From contig JAETRQ010000006.1 in assembly GCA_021770095.1 (NCBI GenBank), forward strand, positions 62,001-126,000: a stretch of 64,000 bases of DNA, written 5' to 3'. The stretch is from Eubacteriaceae bacterium. GTDB lineage: Bacteria; Bacillota; Clostridia; Oscillospirales; Acutalibacteraceae. A program made the position numbers and the translations under genes. The notes under the pieces are model-generated. The model was not told the DNA's origin and searched no databases. It was given only the letters and a program-made list of their open reading frames with translations. This document shows, one piece after another, positions 1 through 6,896 of this stretch (position 1 is its first letter; every line of letters begins with the position of its first letter).

Positions 1-72
1 TGCAGCGAAAAAGAGTGGTACCACGGTATTTTATCGTCTCTTTGCCTTTTGGCAAAGGGACGTTTTTATTTT
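1..72 (+). promoter_or_regulatory. T-box leader, 3' part (antiterminator box and terminator)
   Basis: The stretch AGAGTGGTACCACGG at about 12-26 matches the conserved T-box sequence that pairs with the acceptor end of an uncharged tRNA. It is followed by a rho-independent terminator: a 12-bp stem at 35-46/51-62 with a TTTT loop and a T-run from 63. The tRNA-pairing bulge reads TGGT (16-19), which would match a tRNA whose discriminator base is A. The specifier loop that would reveal the amino acid lies upstream of the window. The ferredoxin oxidoreductase operon begins about 20 bp after the T-run, so it should be read only when the cognate tRNA is uncharged. Confidence 0.82.
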
Positions 73-92
73 TATAGAAATGAGGATTGATT

Positions 93-665
93 ATGGCAGA
101 TTTAGTTGAAATCCGTTGGCACGGACGCGGCGGACAGGGTGCTAAAACGGCAGCACTTCTTCTTGCAGATGTTGCATTCAAAACAGGCAGTTATGTTCAG
201 GGATTTCCGGAATACGGTCCTGAGCGTATGGGTGCTCCTATCACCGCATATAACCGTATCAGCAATAAGGAAATCAGAGTACACTCAAATATTTATGAGC
301 CGGATTTCGTCGTTGTTGTTGATGAAGGACTTCTTGATGTTGTCAATGTTACGGAAGGACTTAAAGAGACAGGCGGTATTGTTGTGAATTCTTCAAAAAC
401 ACCTGATGAGATAAAATCAAAACTCGCAGGATATAATGGTAAGGTTTATACAATTGATGCACGCAAAGTATCTGTTGCATGCCTGGGCAGATATTTCCCG
501 AATACACCGATGCTTGCTGCAATTGTTAAGGTATCAGGTGTTATGGCAAAAGATACTTTCTTTGCAGAAATGCTGAATTCATTCAATCACAAGTTTGCAT
601 CAAAGCCTGAAGTTATTGAAGGCAATATGAATGCACTTAAAATGGCATTTGAGGAGGTAAAGTGA
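93..665 (+). CDS. 2-oxoacid:ferredoxin oxidoreductase, gamma subunit
   Basis: Gamma subunit of a heterotetrameric ferredoxin-dependent 2-oxoacid oxidoreductase (pyruvate/2-ketoisovalerate type), which interconverts a 2-oxoacid plus CoA with acyl-CoA, CO2 and reduced ferredoxin in the cytoplasm. Near the N-terminus it has the family motif RWHGRGGQGAKTAA, followed by FPEYGPERMGAP. I chose the ATG at 93 because GAGG at 82-85 is correctly spaced for it; the upstream in-frame TTG at 87 is too close. Length (about 190 residues) is normal for the subunit. It is the first gene of a gamma-delta-alpha-beta operon with 1-13 bp gaps, just downstream of a T-box terminator. The exact substrate cannot be read from the protein; T-box control favours an amino-acid-related 2-oxoacid. 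Confidence 0.9.
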   Translation: MADLVEIRWHGRGGQGAKTAALLLADVAFKTGSYVQGFPEYGPERMGAPITAYNRISNKEIRVHSNIYEPDFVVVVDEGLLDVVNVTEGLKETGGIVVNSSKTPDEIKSKLAGYNGKVYTIDARKVSVACLGRYFPNTPMLAAIVKVSGVMAKDTFFAEMLNSFNHKFASKPEVIEGNMNALKMAFEEVK

Positions 666-666
666 T

Positions 667-969
667 ATGAAATCAGATTTGAATAAACTTCACCTTGACT
701 GCAACTGGCAGGATTTAACCGAAGGTATGCAGATTTACGGTGAAACAACTGCACTTGAATTCAATACAGGTGAATGGACTTCCGTTAAACCTGAACTTGA
801 TATGTCAAAATGTATCCATTGTCTTATGTGTGTTCCTGTTTGTCCTGACAGTTGTATACCTGTTGTTGACGGAATGCGCGGAGAATTTGATTATGACCAC
901 TGTAAAGGCTGCGGCATTTGTGTTAAAGCGTGTCATGTTGATGCAATAAAGATGGAAGGAGTAAAGTGA
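667..969 (+). CDS. 2-oxoacid:ferredoxin oxidoreductase, delta subunit (2x[4Fe-4S] ferredoxin)
   Basis: Small ferredoxin-like subunit that carries electrons from the catalytic core to external ferredoxin. Two clusters of the CxxCxxCxxxC type are visible in the second half (CIHCLMCVPVCPD and CKGCGICVKACHV), each expected to bind one [4Fe-4S] centre. The 100-residue length is usual for PorD/VorD. The gene starts 1 bp after the gamma-subunit stop, with GGAGG in the end of the preceding gene as ribosome-binding site, and is followed 1 bp later by the alpha subunit, so translation of the four subunits is probably coupled. Confidence 0.93.
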   Translation: MKSDLNKLHLDCNWQDLTEGMQIYGETTALEFNTGEWTSVKPELDMSKCIHCLMCVPVCPDSCIPVVDGMRGEFDYDHCKGCGICVKACHVDAIKMEGVK

Positions 970-970
970 T

Positions 971-2152
971 ATGGCAAGAAAAGACAGACTCAGCGGTAAT
1001 GAGGCAGTGGCAGAGGCTCTGCGTCAGATTAATCCGGATGTTATGGCGGCTTTCCCTATAACTCCTTCAACTGAGATTCCTCAGTATTTTTCAAAATTAG
1101 TTGCAAACGGACAGGTGGACAGTGAATTTATTCCTGTCGAATCAGAGCATTCGGCTATGTCAGCCGTAATCGGTTCACAGTCTGCGGGTGCAAGAAGTGT
1201 TACTGCAACATCATCAGCAGGCATGGCATTAATGTGGGAAGAACTTTATCTTGCTGCATCAAACAGGCTTCCGTGTGTGCTTACACTTGTTAACCGTGCT
1301 TTATCAGGACCTATCAATATCAATTGTGACCACAGTGACTCAATGGGTGCAAGAGATTCTGGATGGATTCAGATTTATGCAGAGAACAATCAGGAGGTTT
1401 ATGATAATCTCTGTATGGCTTATCGTATTGCAGAGCATAAGGATGTTATGCTTCCTGTTATGATTTGTCAGGATGGATTTATTACATCTCATGCCGTTGA
1501 AAATATTGTGCTTAATGAAGACGAAGATGTTAAGAACTTTGTGGGTGAATATAATCCTGAACATTCACTTCTCAATCCTCAATGTCCTATGGCAGTCGGT
1601 CCTTACAGTGTAACGAATTATTATTTTGAAGCCAAAAGAGCACAGGCTGAGGCTCTCAAAAATGCCAAGCAGGTTACACTGGATGTTGCAAAAGAGTATG
1701 CAAAAATTTCAGGCAGAGAGTACGGACTCTTTGAAGAATATAAAATGGACGACGCTGAATATGCTGTTGTTATCATTGGTTCGGCAGCAGGTACAGCAAA
1801 AGACGCTGTTGACCGGTTAAGAGAGCAGGGAATTAAAGCAGGTTTGATAAAAATCAGACTTTTCCGTCCTTTCCCTGCAGAAGAAATTGCCAAATCACTT
1901 GAAGGTGTCAAAGCAGTTGCCCTTATGGACAGAACAGAATCTTACAATGATAACTGCGGACCAATCGGAAGTGAAGTCACAACTGCTCTTTACAGAGCAA
2001 AATCGGATACACTCACAGTCAATTATGTTTACGGTCTCGGCGGACGAGATGTAAAAGTATCCGATATGATTCATGTTTATAATGAACTTGAAAAAATTGC
2101 AAAAGAAGGTAAGGTTGAAAATCCTTATCGCTATATGGGAGTAAGAGGATAA
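971..2152 (+). CDS. 2-oxoacid:ferredoxin oxidoreductase, alpha subunit
   Basis: Alpha subunit with the pyrimidine-binding and transketolase C-terminal-like domains. Family signatures are FPITPSTEIPQ near residue 29, the SEHSAMSAVIGSQSAGARS segment and the TSSAGMALMWEELYLAA segment. The C-terminal region (AVVIIGSAAGTAKDAVDRLR, then GLIKIRLFRPFP) is the typical domain II end. The length of 393 residues fits the PorA/VorA family. It pairs with the TPP-binding beta subunit immediately downstream. Pyruvate versus branched-chain specificity is not decidable by eye. Confidence 0.92.
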   Translation: MARKDRLSGNEAVAEALRQINPDVMAAFPITPSTEIPQYFSKLVANGQVDSEFIPVESEHSAMSAVIGSQSAGARSVTATSSAGMALMWEELYLAASNRLPCVLTLVNRALSGPININCDHSDSMGARDSGWIQIYAENNQEVYDNLCMAYRIAEHKDVMLPVMICQDGFITSHAVENIVLNEDEDVKNFVGEYNPEHSLLNPQCPMAVGPYSVTNYYFEAKRAQAEALKNAKQVTLDVAKEYAKISGREYGLFEEYKMDDAEYAVVIIGSAAGTAKDAVDRLREQGIKAGLIKIRLFRPFPAEEIAKSLEGVKAVALMDRTESYNDNCGPIGSEVTTALYRAKSDTLTVNYVYGLGGRDVKVSDMIHVYNELEKIAKEGKVENPYRYMGVRG

Positions 2153-2165
2153 GGAGGACGCAGAT

Positions 2166-3107
2166 ATGTATAATTTTAAAGAATTTGTTTCAAGAGAAGA
2201 GCGTCTTTCAGGCGGTCACAGAATGTGTGCAGGATGCGGCGGTACAATCGCCGTAAGAAATGTATTGAAAGCAATCAAACCCGGTGATAAGGCAGTAATC
2301 GGTAACGCAACAGGCTGTCTTGAAGTTTCAACTTTTATGTATCCGTATACGGCATATAAAGACAGTTATATCCACAATGCATTTGAAAATGCAGGTGCAA
2401 CTATGTCCGGTGTGGAAGGTGCATATAATGCCTTGAAAAGAAAGGGCAAACTTGATGAAACATATAAATTCATTACTTTCGGTGGTGATGGCGGTACATA
2501 TGACATCGGTTTTCAGTCACTGAGCGGTGCAATGGAACGCGGTCACGATATGGTATATGTTTGTTACGATAATGGTGCATATATGAACACAGGTATTCAG
2601 CGTTCTTCAGCAACACCTATGTTTGCTGACACAACAACAACCCCTGTCGGCAGACAATCGACAGGTAAACCGCAGTACAGAAAAGACCTTGCGGCAATTA
2701 TCGCAGAACATCAGGTTCCTTATGTTGCACAAACTACTTTTGTTCAGAATTTCCGCGATTTGTACAGAAAGTCAGAAAAAGCAATTTATACCAAAGGTCC
2801 TGCATTTCTGAATATCATGGCACCTTGCCCGAGAGGCTGGAGATATAATACACCGGATATTATGGAAATTTGCAAACTTGCGGTTGAAACCCGTTATTGG
2901 CCTCTTTTTGAAGTTGTTGACGGTAAGTGGATTTTGAACTATGAGCCGAGAAATTATGTTCCTATCGAGGAATGGCTTGTAAAACAAGGCAGATTCAAGC
3001 ATATGTTCAAACCTGAAAATGAATGGATGATTGAAGCATTCCAGAAAGAAGTTGACCGCCGTTGGTATGAACTTCTTGACCGTTGTGCTGAAGTCCGCGG
3101 CGCATAA
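2166..3107 (+). CDS. 2-oxoacid:ferredoxin oxidoreductase, beta subunit (TPP-binding)
   Basis: Beta subunit that binds thiamine pyrophosphate and a proximal [4Fe-4S] cluster. The N-terminal CAGCGGTIAVR motif, the GNATGCLEVS segment and the TPP/Mg motif GGDGGTYDIG are all present, followed by YDNGAYMNTGIQRS. The 313-residue length is normal. GGAGG lies about 10 bp upstream of the ATG. It is the last gene of the gamma-delta-alpha-beta operon, so a complete enzyme is encoded. The gene order is that of the archaeal and Thermotoga-like POR/VOR enzymes rather than the single-chain clostridial pyruvate:ferredoxin oxidoreductase. Confidence 0.92.
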   Translation: MYNFKEFVSREERLSGGHRMCAGCGGTIAVRNVLKAIKPGDKAVIGNATGCLEVSTFMYPYTAYKDSYIHNAFENAGATMSGVEGAYNALKRKGKLDETYKFITFGGDGGTYDIGFQSLSGAMERGHDMVYVCYDNGAYMNTGIQRSSATPMFADTTTTPVGRQSTGKPQYRKDLAAIIAEHQVPYVAQTTFVQNFRDLYRKSEKAIYTKGPAFLNIMAPCPRGWRYNTPDIMEICKLAVETRYWPLFEVVDGKWILNYEPRNYVPIEEWLVKQGRFKHMFKPENEWMIEAFQKEVDRRWYELLDRCAEVRGA

Positions 3108-3140
3108 CCAAATCAGATTTATTAATGGGGTTGAAATAGA

Positions 3141-3398
3141 ATGGCTAAACAATTAAATGATTATATTAACGAACTTGATCAATATTGGAATGCTTTCTCT
3201 GACCCAAGAATAAAAGGCGAAAATCCTAAATGTTTAGAAATCCAAGAAATATTAATATCAATCTTTACAGAAATGAATGAGGATGATATGAAATCTTTCT
3301 TAGATGATTTTGATGAATCTAAATTAGAACAGATAGCATATCCTTTGGAGGAAATTATTGATATTTATCCTTTTGTAGAGGCATATGTAAAATATTAA
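3141..3398 (+). CDS. Small acidic hypothetical protein
   Basis: An 85-residue acidic protein that I do not recognise. It has no signal peptide, membrane segment or cysteine cluster and looks predominantly helical (alternating acidic and hydrophobic residues, several DD/EE pairs). A GGGG ribosome-binding site sits about 11 bp before the ATG. It lies 33 bp after the oxidoreductase operon and ends just before a good terminator, so it may be its last transcribed gene. Base composition is more A/T-rich than the operon before it, so it could be a later insertion. No function is proposed. Confidence 0.6.
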   Translation: MAKQLNDYINELDQYWNAFSDPRIKGENPKCLEIQEILISIFTEMNEDDMKSFLDDFDESKLEQIAYPLEEIIDIYPFVEAYVKY

Positions 3399-3417
3399 AC
3401 TAAATATCGCTAAATTA

Positions 3418-3460
3418 AGCCAATGTGTAGCGTAGGTAAAACTGCATATTGGCTTTTTTT
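3418..3460 (+). terminator. Rho-independent terminator
   Basis: An 11-bp stem (AAGCCAATGTG pairing with CATATTGGCTT, one G-T pair) around a 17-nt loop is followed by a run of seven T. It closes the oxidoreductase/small-protein transcription unit. Confidence 0.8.
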
Positions 3461-3597
3461 ATTGCAATCTTTTGATTGTATCGGCTGGCGGATTGTTCAG
3501 TTGTTTTTATTACGATACAAATTTCTTTTGTTTCCACATTTACTAATTTTTGTTTTTGTGGTAAAATAATAGTATCAGGTTAACAAGGAGAATAAAA

Positions 3598-4668
3598 ATG
3601 ACCGTATTGTTAATTATTTTTGCTGTTGTATGTCTTTGGAAAATCCAACTCAGACCGGCAGACAATTCAAATTATATAACCGACTATATGTCAATTGAAA
3701 AAACAACTGCGATAAAAGGTATTTTTATCCTTATCGTTTTCTTTTCTCATTTTAATACGTATGTTGATTTCACTTCAGCAGGTGATATTGCATATCTTGA
3801 GCATTATAAAATGATAGGGCAGAGAATGGTTACTCTGTTTATGTTCTATTCCGGCTATGGAGTCATGGAAGCTATTAAGAAAAAGAAAATGGCATATGTC
3901 CGCAAAATGCCTGTTAACCGTATTTTGGCAACTTTTTTCAGATATGACGTTGCAGTGCTTTTGTTCCTGATTATGCATTTGATTTTAGGTACGGATTTGT
4001 CAAAAAAGCGCATCCTTCTTGCATTCACTTCATGGGGAGCAATAGGTAATTCCAACTGGTATATCTTTGCAATTCTTGTTTGTTATGTACTCACATTTAT
4101 TTCATTTGCAATTTTCAGAGATAAGGGTAAGTTTATTCCCGGAGCAGTGTGCCTTCTTGTTTTGCTTTCTGTTTATGTTGCCGTATTCCATATCAAAGAA
4201 TTACAGGCAACAAGGTATTATAATACAGTGCTTTGCTATGCAATCGGTGTCTTTTTCTCATTGTTTAAAGAAAAATTTGACAAATTGTTCGGCGGGAATA
4301 ACACACTTTGGGCAGTCACACTTTTTGCAAGTATAATAATTACGCAGGTAACCTATTCAACGAAGGCAAGATTTGCTGTTTATGAAATCAGTATGTTCTC
4401 ATTTACACTTGCAGTTGTATTGTTTACAATGCATATTTCTCTTAATAATAAAGTTCTTAACTGGTTCGGTGAACATCTTTTCAGTGTATATATGCTCCAG
4501 CGTATACCGATGATTGTGTTCCAAAAATTAGGACTCGGAGAATATAATATTTATCTTTATTTCGTGGTTTGTCTTATCGTAACTGTAATTCTTGCTTATG
4601 TGTTTGATAAACTGGTTAATCCTTTGTGGTCAATGATTGCGAATCCGAAAAAGAAAAAAATTGCATAA
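3598..4668 (+). CDS. Integral membrane acyltransferase (acyltransferase family 3)
   Basis: A 356-residue protein with about ten hydrophobic segments. After the first helix comes the segment AIKGIFILIVFFSHFN, which resembles the start of acyltransferase-3 proteins, where the conserved His lies at the membrane face; later SNWYIFAILVCYVLTF also fits. Members O-acetylate peptidoglycan, exopolysaccharide or teichoic acid sugars. AAGGAG lies 7 bp before the ATG. It stands alone between two terminators, so its polymer substrate cannot be inferred from neighbours. Confidence 0.72.
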   Translation: MTVLLIIFAVVCLWKIQLRPADNSNYITDYMSIEKTTAIKGIFILIVFFSHFNTYVDFTSAGDIAYLEHYKMIGQRMVTLFMFYSGYGVMEAIKKKKMAYVRKMPVNRILATFFRYDVAVLLFLIMHLILGTDLSKKRILLAFTSWGAIGNSNWYIFAILVCYVLTFISFAIFRDKGKFIPGAVCLLVLLSVYVAVFHIKELQATRYYNTVLCYAIGVFFSLFKEKFDKLFGGNNTLWAVTLFASIIITQVTYSTKARFAVYEISMFSFTLAVVLFTMHISLNNKVLNWFGEHLFSVYMLQRIPMIVFQKLGLGEYNIYLYFVVCLIVTVILAYVFDKLVNPLWSMIANPKKKKIA

Positions 4669-4673
4669 ATTTT

Positions 4674-4716
4674 AACGGATGCAAGCGGCAATCTGCTGTT
4701 TGTATCCGTTATTTTT
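4674..4716 (+). terminator. Rho-independent terminator
   Basis: The arms AACGGATGCAA and TTGTATCCGTT pair over 11 positions with one G-T, enclosing an inner CGGC..GCTG-like loop, and are followed by ATTTTT. Confidence 0.75.
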
Positions 4717-4729
4717 GAGTGTTATCCAC

Positions 4730-4758
4730 TTGTATAACAATTAAAAATATTATATACT
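4730..4758 (+). promoter_or_regulatory. Sigma-A-type promoter for the radical SAM gene
   Basis: TTGTAT (4730-4735), a 17-bp spacer and TATACT (4753-4758). Transcription would begin about 10 bp before the start codon, leaving a very short leader. Confidence 0.6.
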
Positions 4759-4774
4759 TATCGTTGGTGATGTT

Positions 4775-5854
4775 ATGGCTATCTCAGTAATGCTCAAACC
4801 TGCATCAAGTAATTGTAATCTTAAATGTGAATATTGCTTTTATCATTCTTTATCAGCTCAGCGCAAAGATTTTTCAAAGGGTATGATGTGTATTGATACA
4901 GCAAAAAAAGTAATTGACAGTGCTCTTGATTTTGCAGCAGGTACAGATGTGTATTTTACGTTTCAGGGCGGCGAACCGCTCTTGTGCGATATTGATTTTT
5001 ATTATGCGTTTGTAGATTATACTGTTAAACAGAATACGCATAATTCCCGTATTCATTTCTGTTTGCAGACAAACGCAACTTTGATTACTCGCGAATTTGC
5101 ACAGTTTTTCAAAAAAAATAATTTTTTGATTGGTGTATCTCTTGATGGGAATGAAGATATGAATTCTTATCGTGTATATCCGGATGGTTCAAATTCATTT
5201 TCCGATATAATGAAAGGTATCGATTTGTTAAAAGAATATGGTGTTGCATTCAATGTAATATCGGTTTTGACAAAGAATACTGCAATCCATTTCAGAAAAG
5301 CATACAGATTTTTTAAAGAAAATAATCTCCGCTATCTTCAGTTCATTCCATGTCTGCGTCCGATGGACGGTCAATTTGATGAAAGCCTTTATATGGACAA
5401 TGATGATTATTCTGAATTTTTGATTCGCGGATTTAAAATCTATTTTAACGATTATATGCGCGGTGAATATGTCTCTGTCCGCTCTTTTGATAATTACATA
5501 TCTTTGGCATCCGGAAATCATGCAGAACAGTGCGGTATGAACGGCTGCTGCTCAACTCAATTTGTTGTTGAGGGTGACGGCAGTGTGTATCCCTGTGATT
5601 TTTATTGTACGGATGATTGGTGTCTCGGTAATATAAATAATCATTCTTTTGATGAACTCTATCACAGCCAAAAGGCAGTCGATTTTATGAAAGAGTCATT
5701 TATTCTTCCTGATGAATGTAAGAATTGTCAATTTTTTTATATCTGCCGTGCAGGTGGCTGTAAGAGAAACAGACAGGATAAAGATTATTGTGACGCTTAT
5801 AAAAAATTCTTCTCTGTCAGTGAAGATAAAATAAAATTAATGAAAAGGCAGTAA
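4775..5854 (+). CDS. Anaerobic sulfatase-maturase-like radical SAM/SPASM enzyme
   Basis: Radical S-adenosylmethionine enzyme of the anSME type, which oxidises a Cys or Ser in a partner protein to formylglycine. The N-terminal CNLKCEYCFY motif binds the SAM cluster, and the SAM-binding GGEP motif follows (FQGGEPLL). The C-terminal half has the two cysteine groups of a SPASM domain (CGMNGCCS...CDFYC and CKNCQFFYICRAGGC), which hold two auxiliary clusters. The 359 residues are close to the usual 370. No sulfatase or obvious peptide substrate lies in the window. It is followed 10 bp later by a lipoprotein gene and is probably co-transcribed with it. Other SPASM peptide maturases are an alternative. 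Confidence 0.82.
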   Translation: MAISVMLKPASSNCNLKCEYCFYHSLSAQRKDFSKGMMCIDTAKKVIDSALDFAAGTDVYFTFQGGEPLLCDIDFYYAFVDYTVKQNTHNSRIHFCLQTNATLITREFAQFFKKNNFLIGVSLDGNEDMNSYRVYPDGSNSFSDIMKGIDLLKEYGVAFNVISVLTKNTAIHFRKAYRFFKENNLRYLQFIPCLRPMDGQFDESLYMDNDDYSEFLIRGFKIYFNDYMRGEYVSVRSFDNYISLASGNHAEQCGMNGCCSTQFVVEGDGSVYPCDFYCTDDWCLGNINNHSFDELYHSQKAVDFMKESFILPDECKNCQFFYICRAGGCKRNRQDKDYCDAYKKFFSVSEDKIKLMKRQ

Positions 5855-5864
5855 GTGTGATATT

Positions 5865-6728
5865 ATGAAAAAATATATTTCTCTCCTGTTGTCAATTATT
5901 GTTTGTTTAACTGTTTTCGCAGGTTGTACAAAATCCGGTTCCGATAGTGAATATGTTATTACGATGGACTCCCATTATGATTATGTTAACGATACGGCAG
6001 TTCGCTCATATGAAAAACTCTGTAATGCTGTTATTAACGGTGAGGAGGAAGTCAGATTCAATACTGCTCATATGGATGAGATTAACCAACTTTTTTATAC
6101 TTGTTTCCCGCTTTATCCGCTTGTTGAAAGTATTGATATTCTTGAGAATAATACAGGTGTCGGTATCAAATATAAGAATGATATGGATAAGCATACAGAA
6201 CTTGTTTCTCAGTTCAATGACAAAATTTCGGATATCATGAAGGAATGCAGATATTCTAAAGTAAGTACAGATGAATATATATTTAATGTATATGTTTATA
6301 TTACTTCAAATTTTAAAATTGACAGCAGTATTTTCACTACTTTTGATACTGTAGTTGAAGGCAAAGGCTACAATGCATCCATAAATTCTCTGTTTGAATA
6401 TCTTGTGCTTCGCGGCGGGGGAAAAGCATCACATATCATTTCTTCAACAGGTTCTAATATTATGTCAATGGTGAACTTTGCCGGCAAGTCATACTTTTTT
6501 GATCCTGCCAAAGAGATTGAGATTAATTCAGGAACTGCTCTTGTTTATTTTGCTATGGATACTTCAAGAGCAGCCGGTATATTCCTTTATACAGATAATA
6601 CGGATGTTGAAAAAATTGAAGATGATTCTTTTTCAAAACTTGCTTTATCAGAATCCTATACTGTTAAAAAGTCAACTGTTACTGTACAGTGCTCGGATGA
6701 GAGTGAGTTTGTATTTAATTTGAACTAA
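5865..6728 (+). CDS. Lipoprotein with transglutaminase-like fold lacking catalytic residues
   Basis: The N-terminus is a lipoprotein signal ending in the lipobox FAGC (Cys about residue 20), so the protein should be anchored on the outer face of the membrane. The C-terminal half has the spacing of a bacterial transglutaminase-like domain (GKGYNASINSLFEYLVLRGG, a later SHII and YFFDPAKE). The usual catalytic Cys position reads Tyr-Asn and the HAW motif is absent, so it is probably not catalytic. It lies directly after the radical SAM gene. Function unknown; the fold assignment is by eye. Confidence 0.6.
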   Translation: MKKYISLLLSIIVCLTVFAGCTKSGSDSEYVITMDSHYDYVNDTAVRSYEKLCNAVINGEEEVRFNTAHMDEINQLFYTCFPLYPLVESIDILENNTGVGIKYKNDMDKHTELVSQFNDKISDIMKECRYSKVSTDEYIFNVYVYITSNFKIDSSIFTTFDTVVEGKGYNASINSLFEYLVLRGGGKASHIISSTGSNIMSMVNFAGKSYFFDPAKEIEINSGTALVYFAMDTSRAAGIFLYTDNTDVEKIEDDSFSKLALSESYTVKKSTVTVQCSDESEFVFNLN

Positions 6729-6755
6729 AAAAATGATTTTTTTAAATAATTTTTG

Positions 6756-6784
6756 TTGTATTTGTATGCTCAATATGTTAGAAT
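6756..6784 (+). promoter_or_regulatory. Promoter and about 107-nt leader of the symporter gene
   Basis: TTGTAT (6756-6761), 17-bp spacer, TAGAAT (6779-6784). Transcription would start near 6791. The leader before the start at 6897 contains a short hairpin (GAAATA..TATTTC near 6829-6847), but I recognise no riboswitch class in it. Confidence 0.6.
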
Positions 6785-6896
6785 AAATGAAGTAACTATA
6801 TTAGCGAGAAAAGTTCAGCCCTGTTGTTTGAAATACGTATTCTATTTCTGCCTGGTTTGGACACTCTTACTTGCTTAAAGAAAAGGAGAGATGTGC

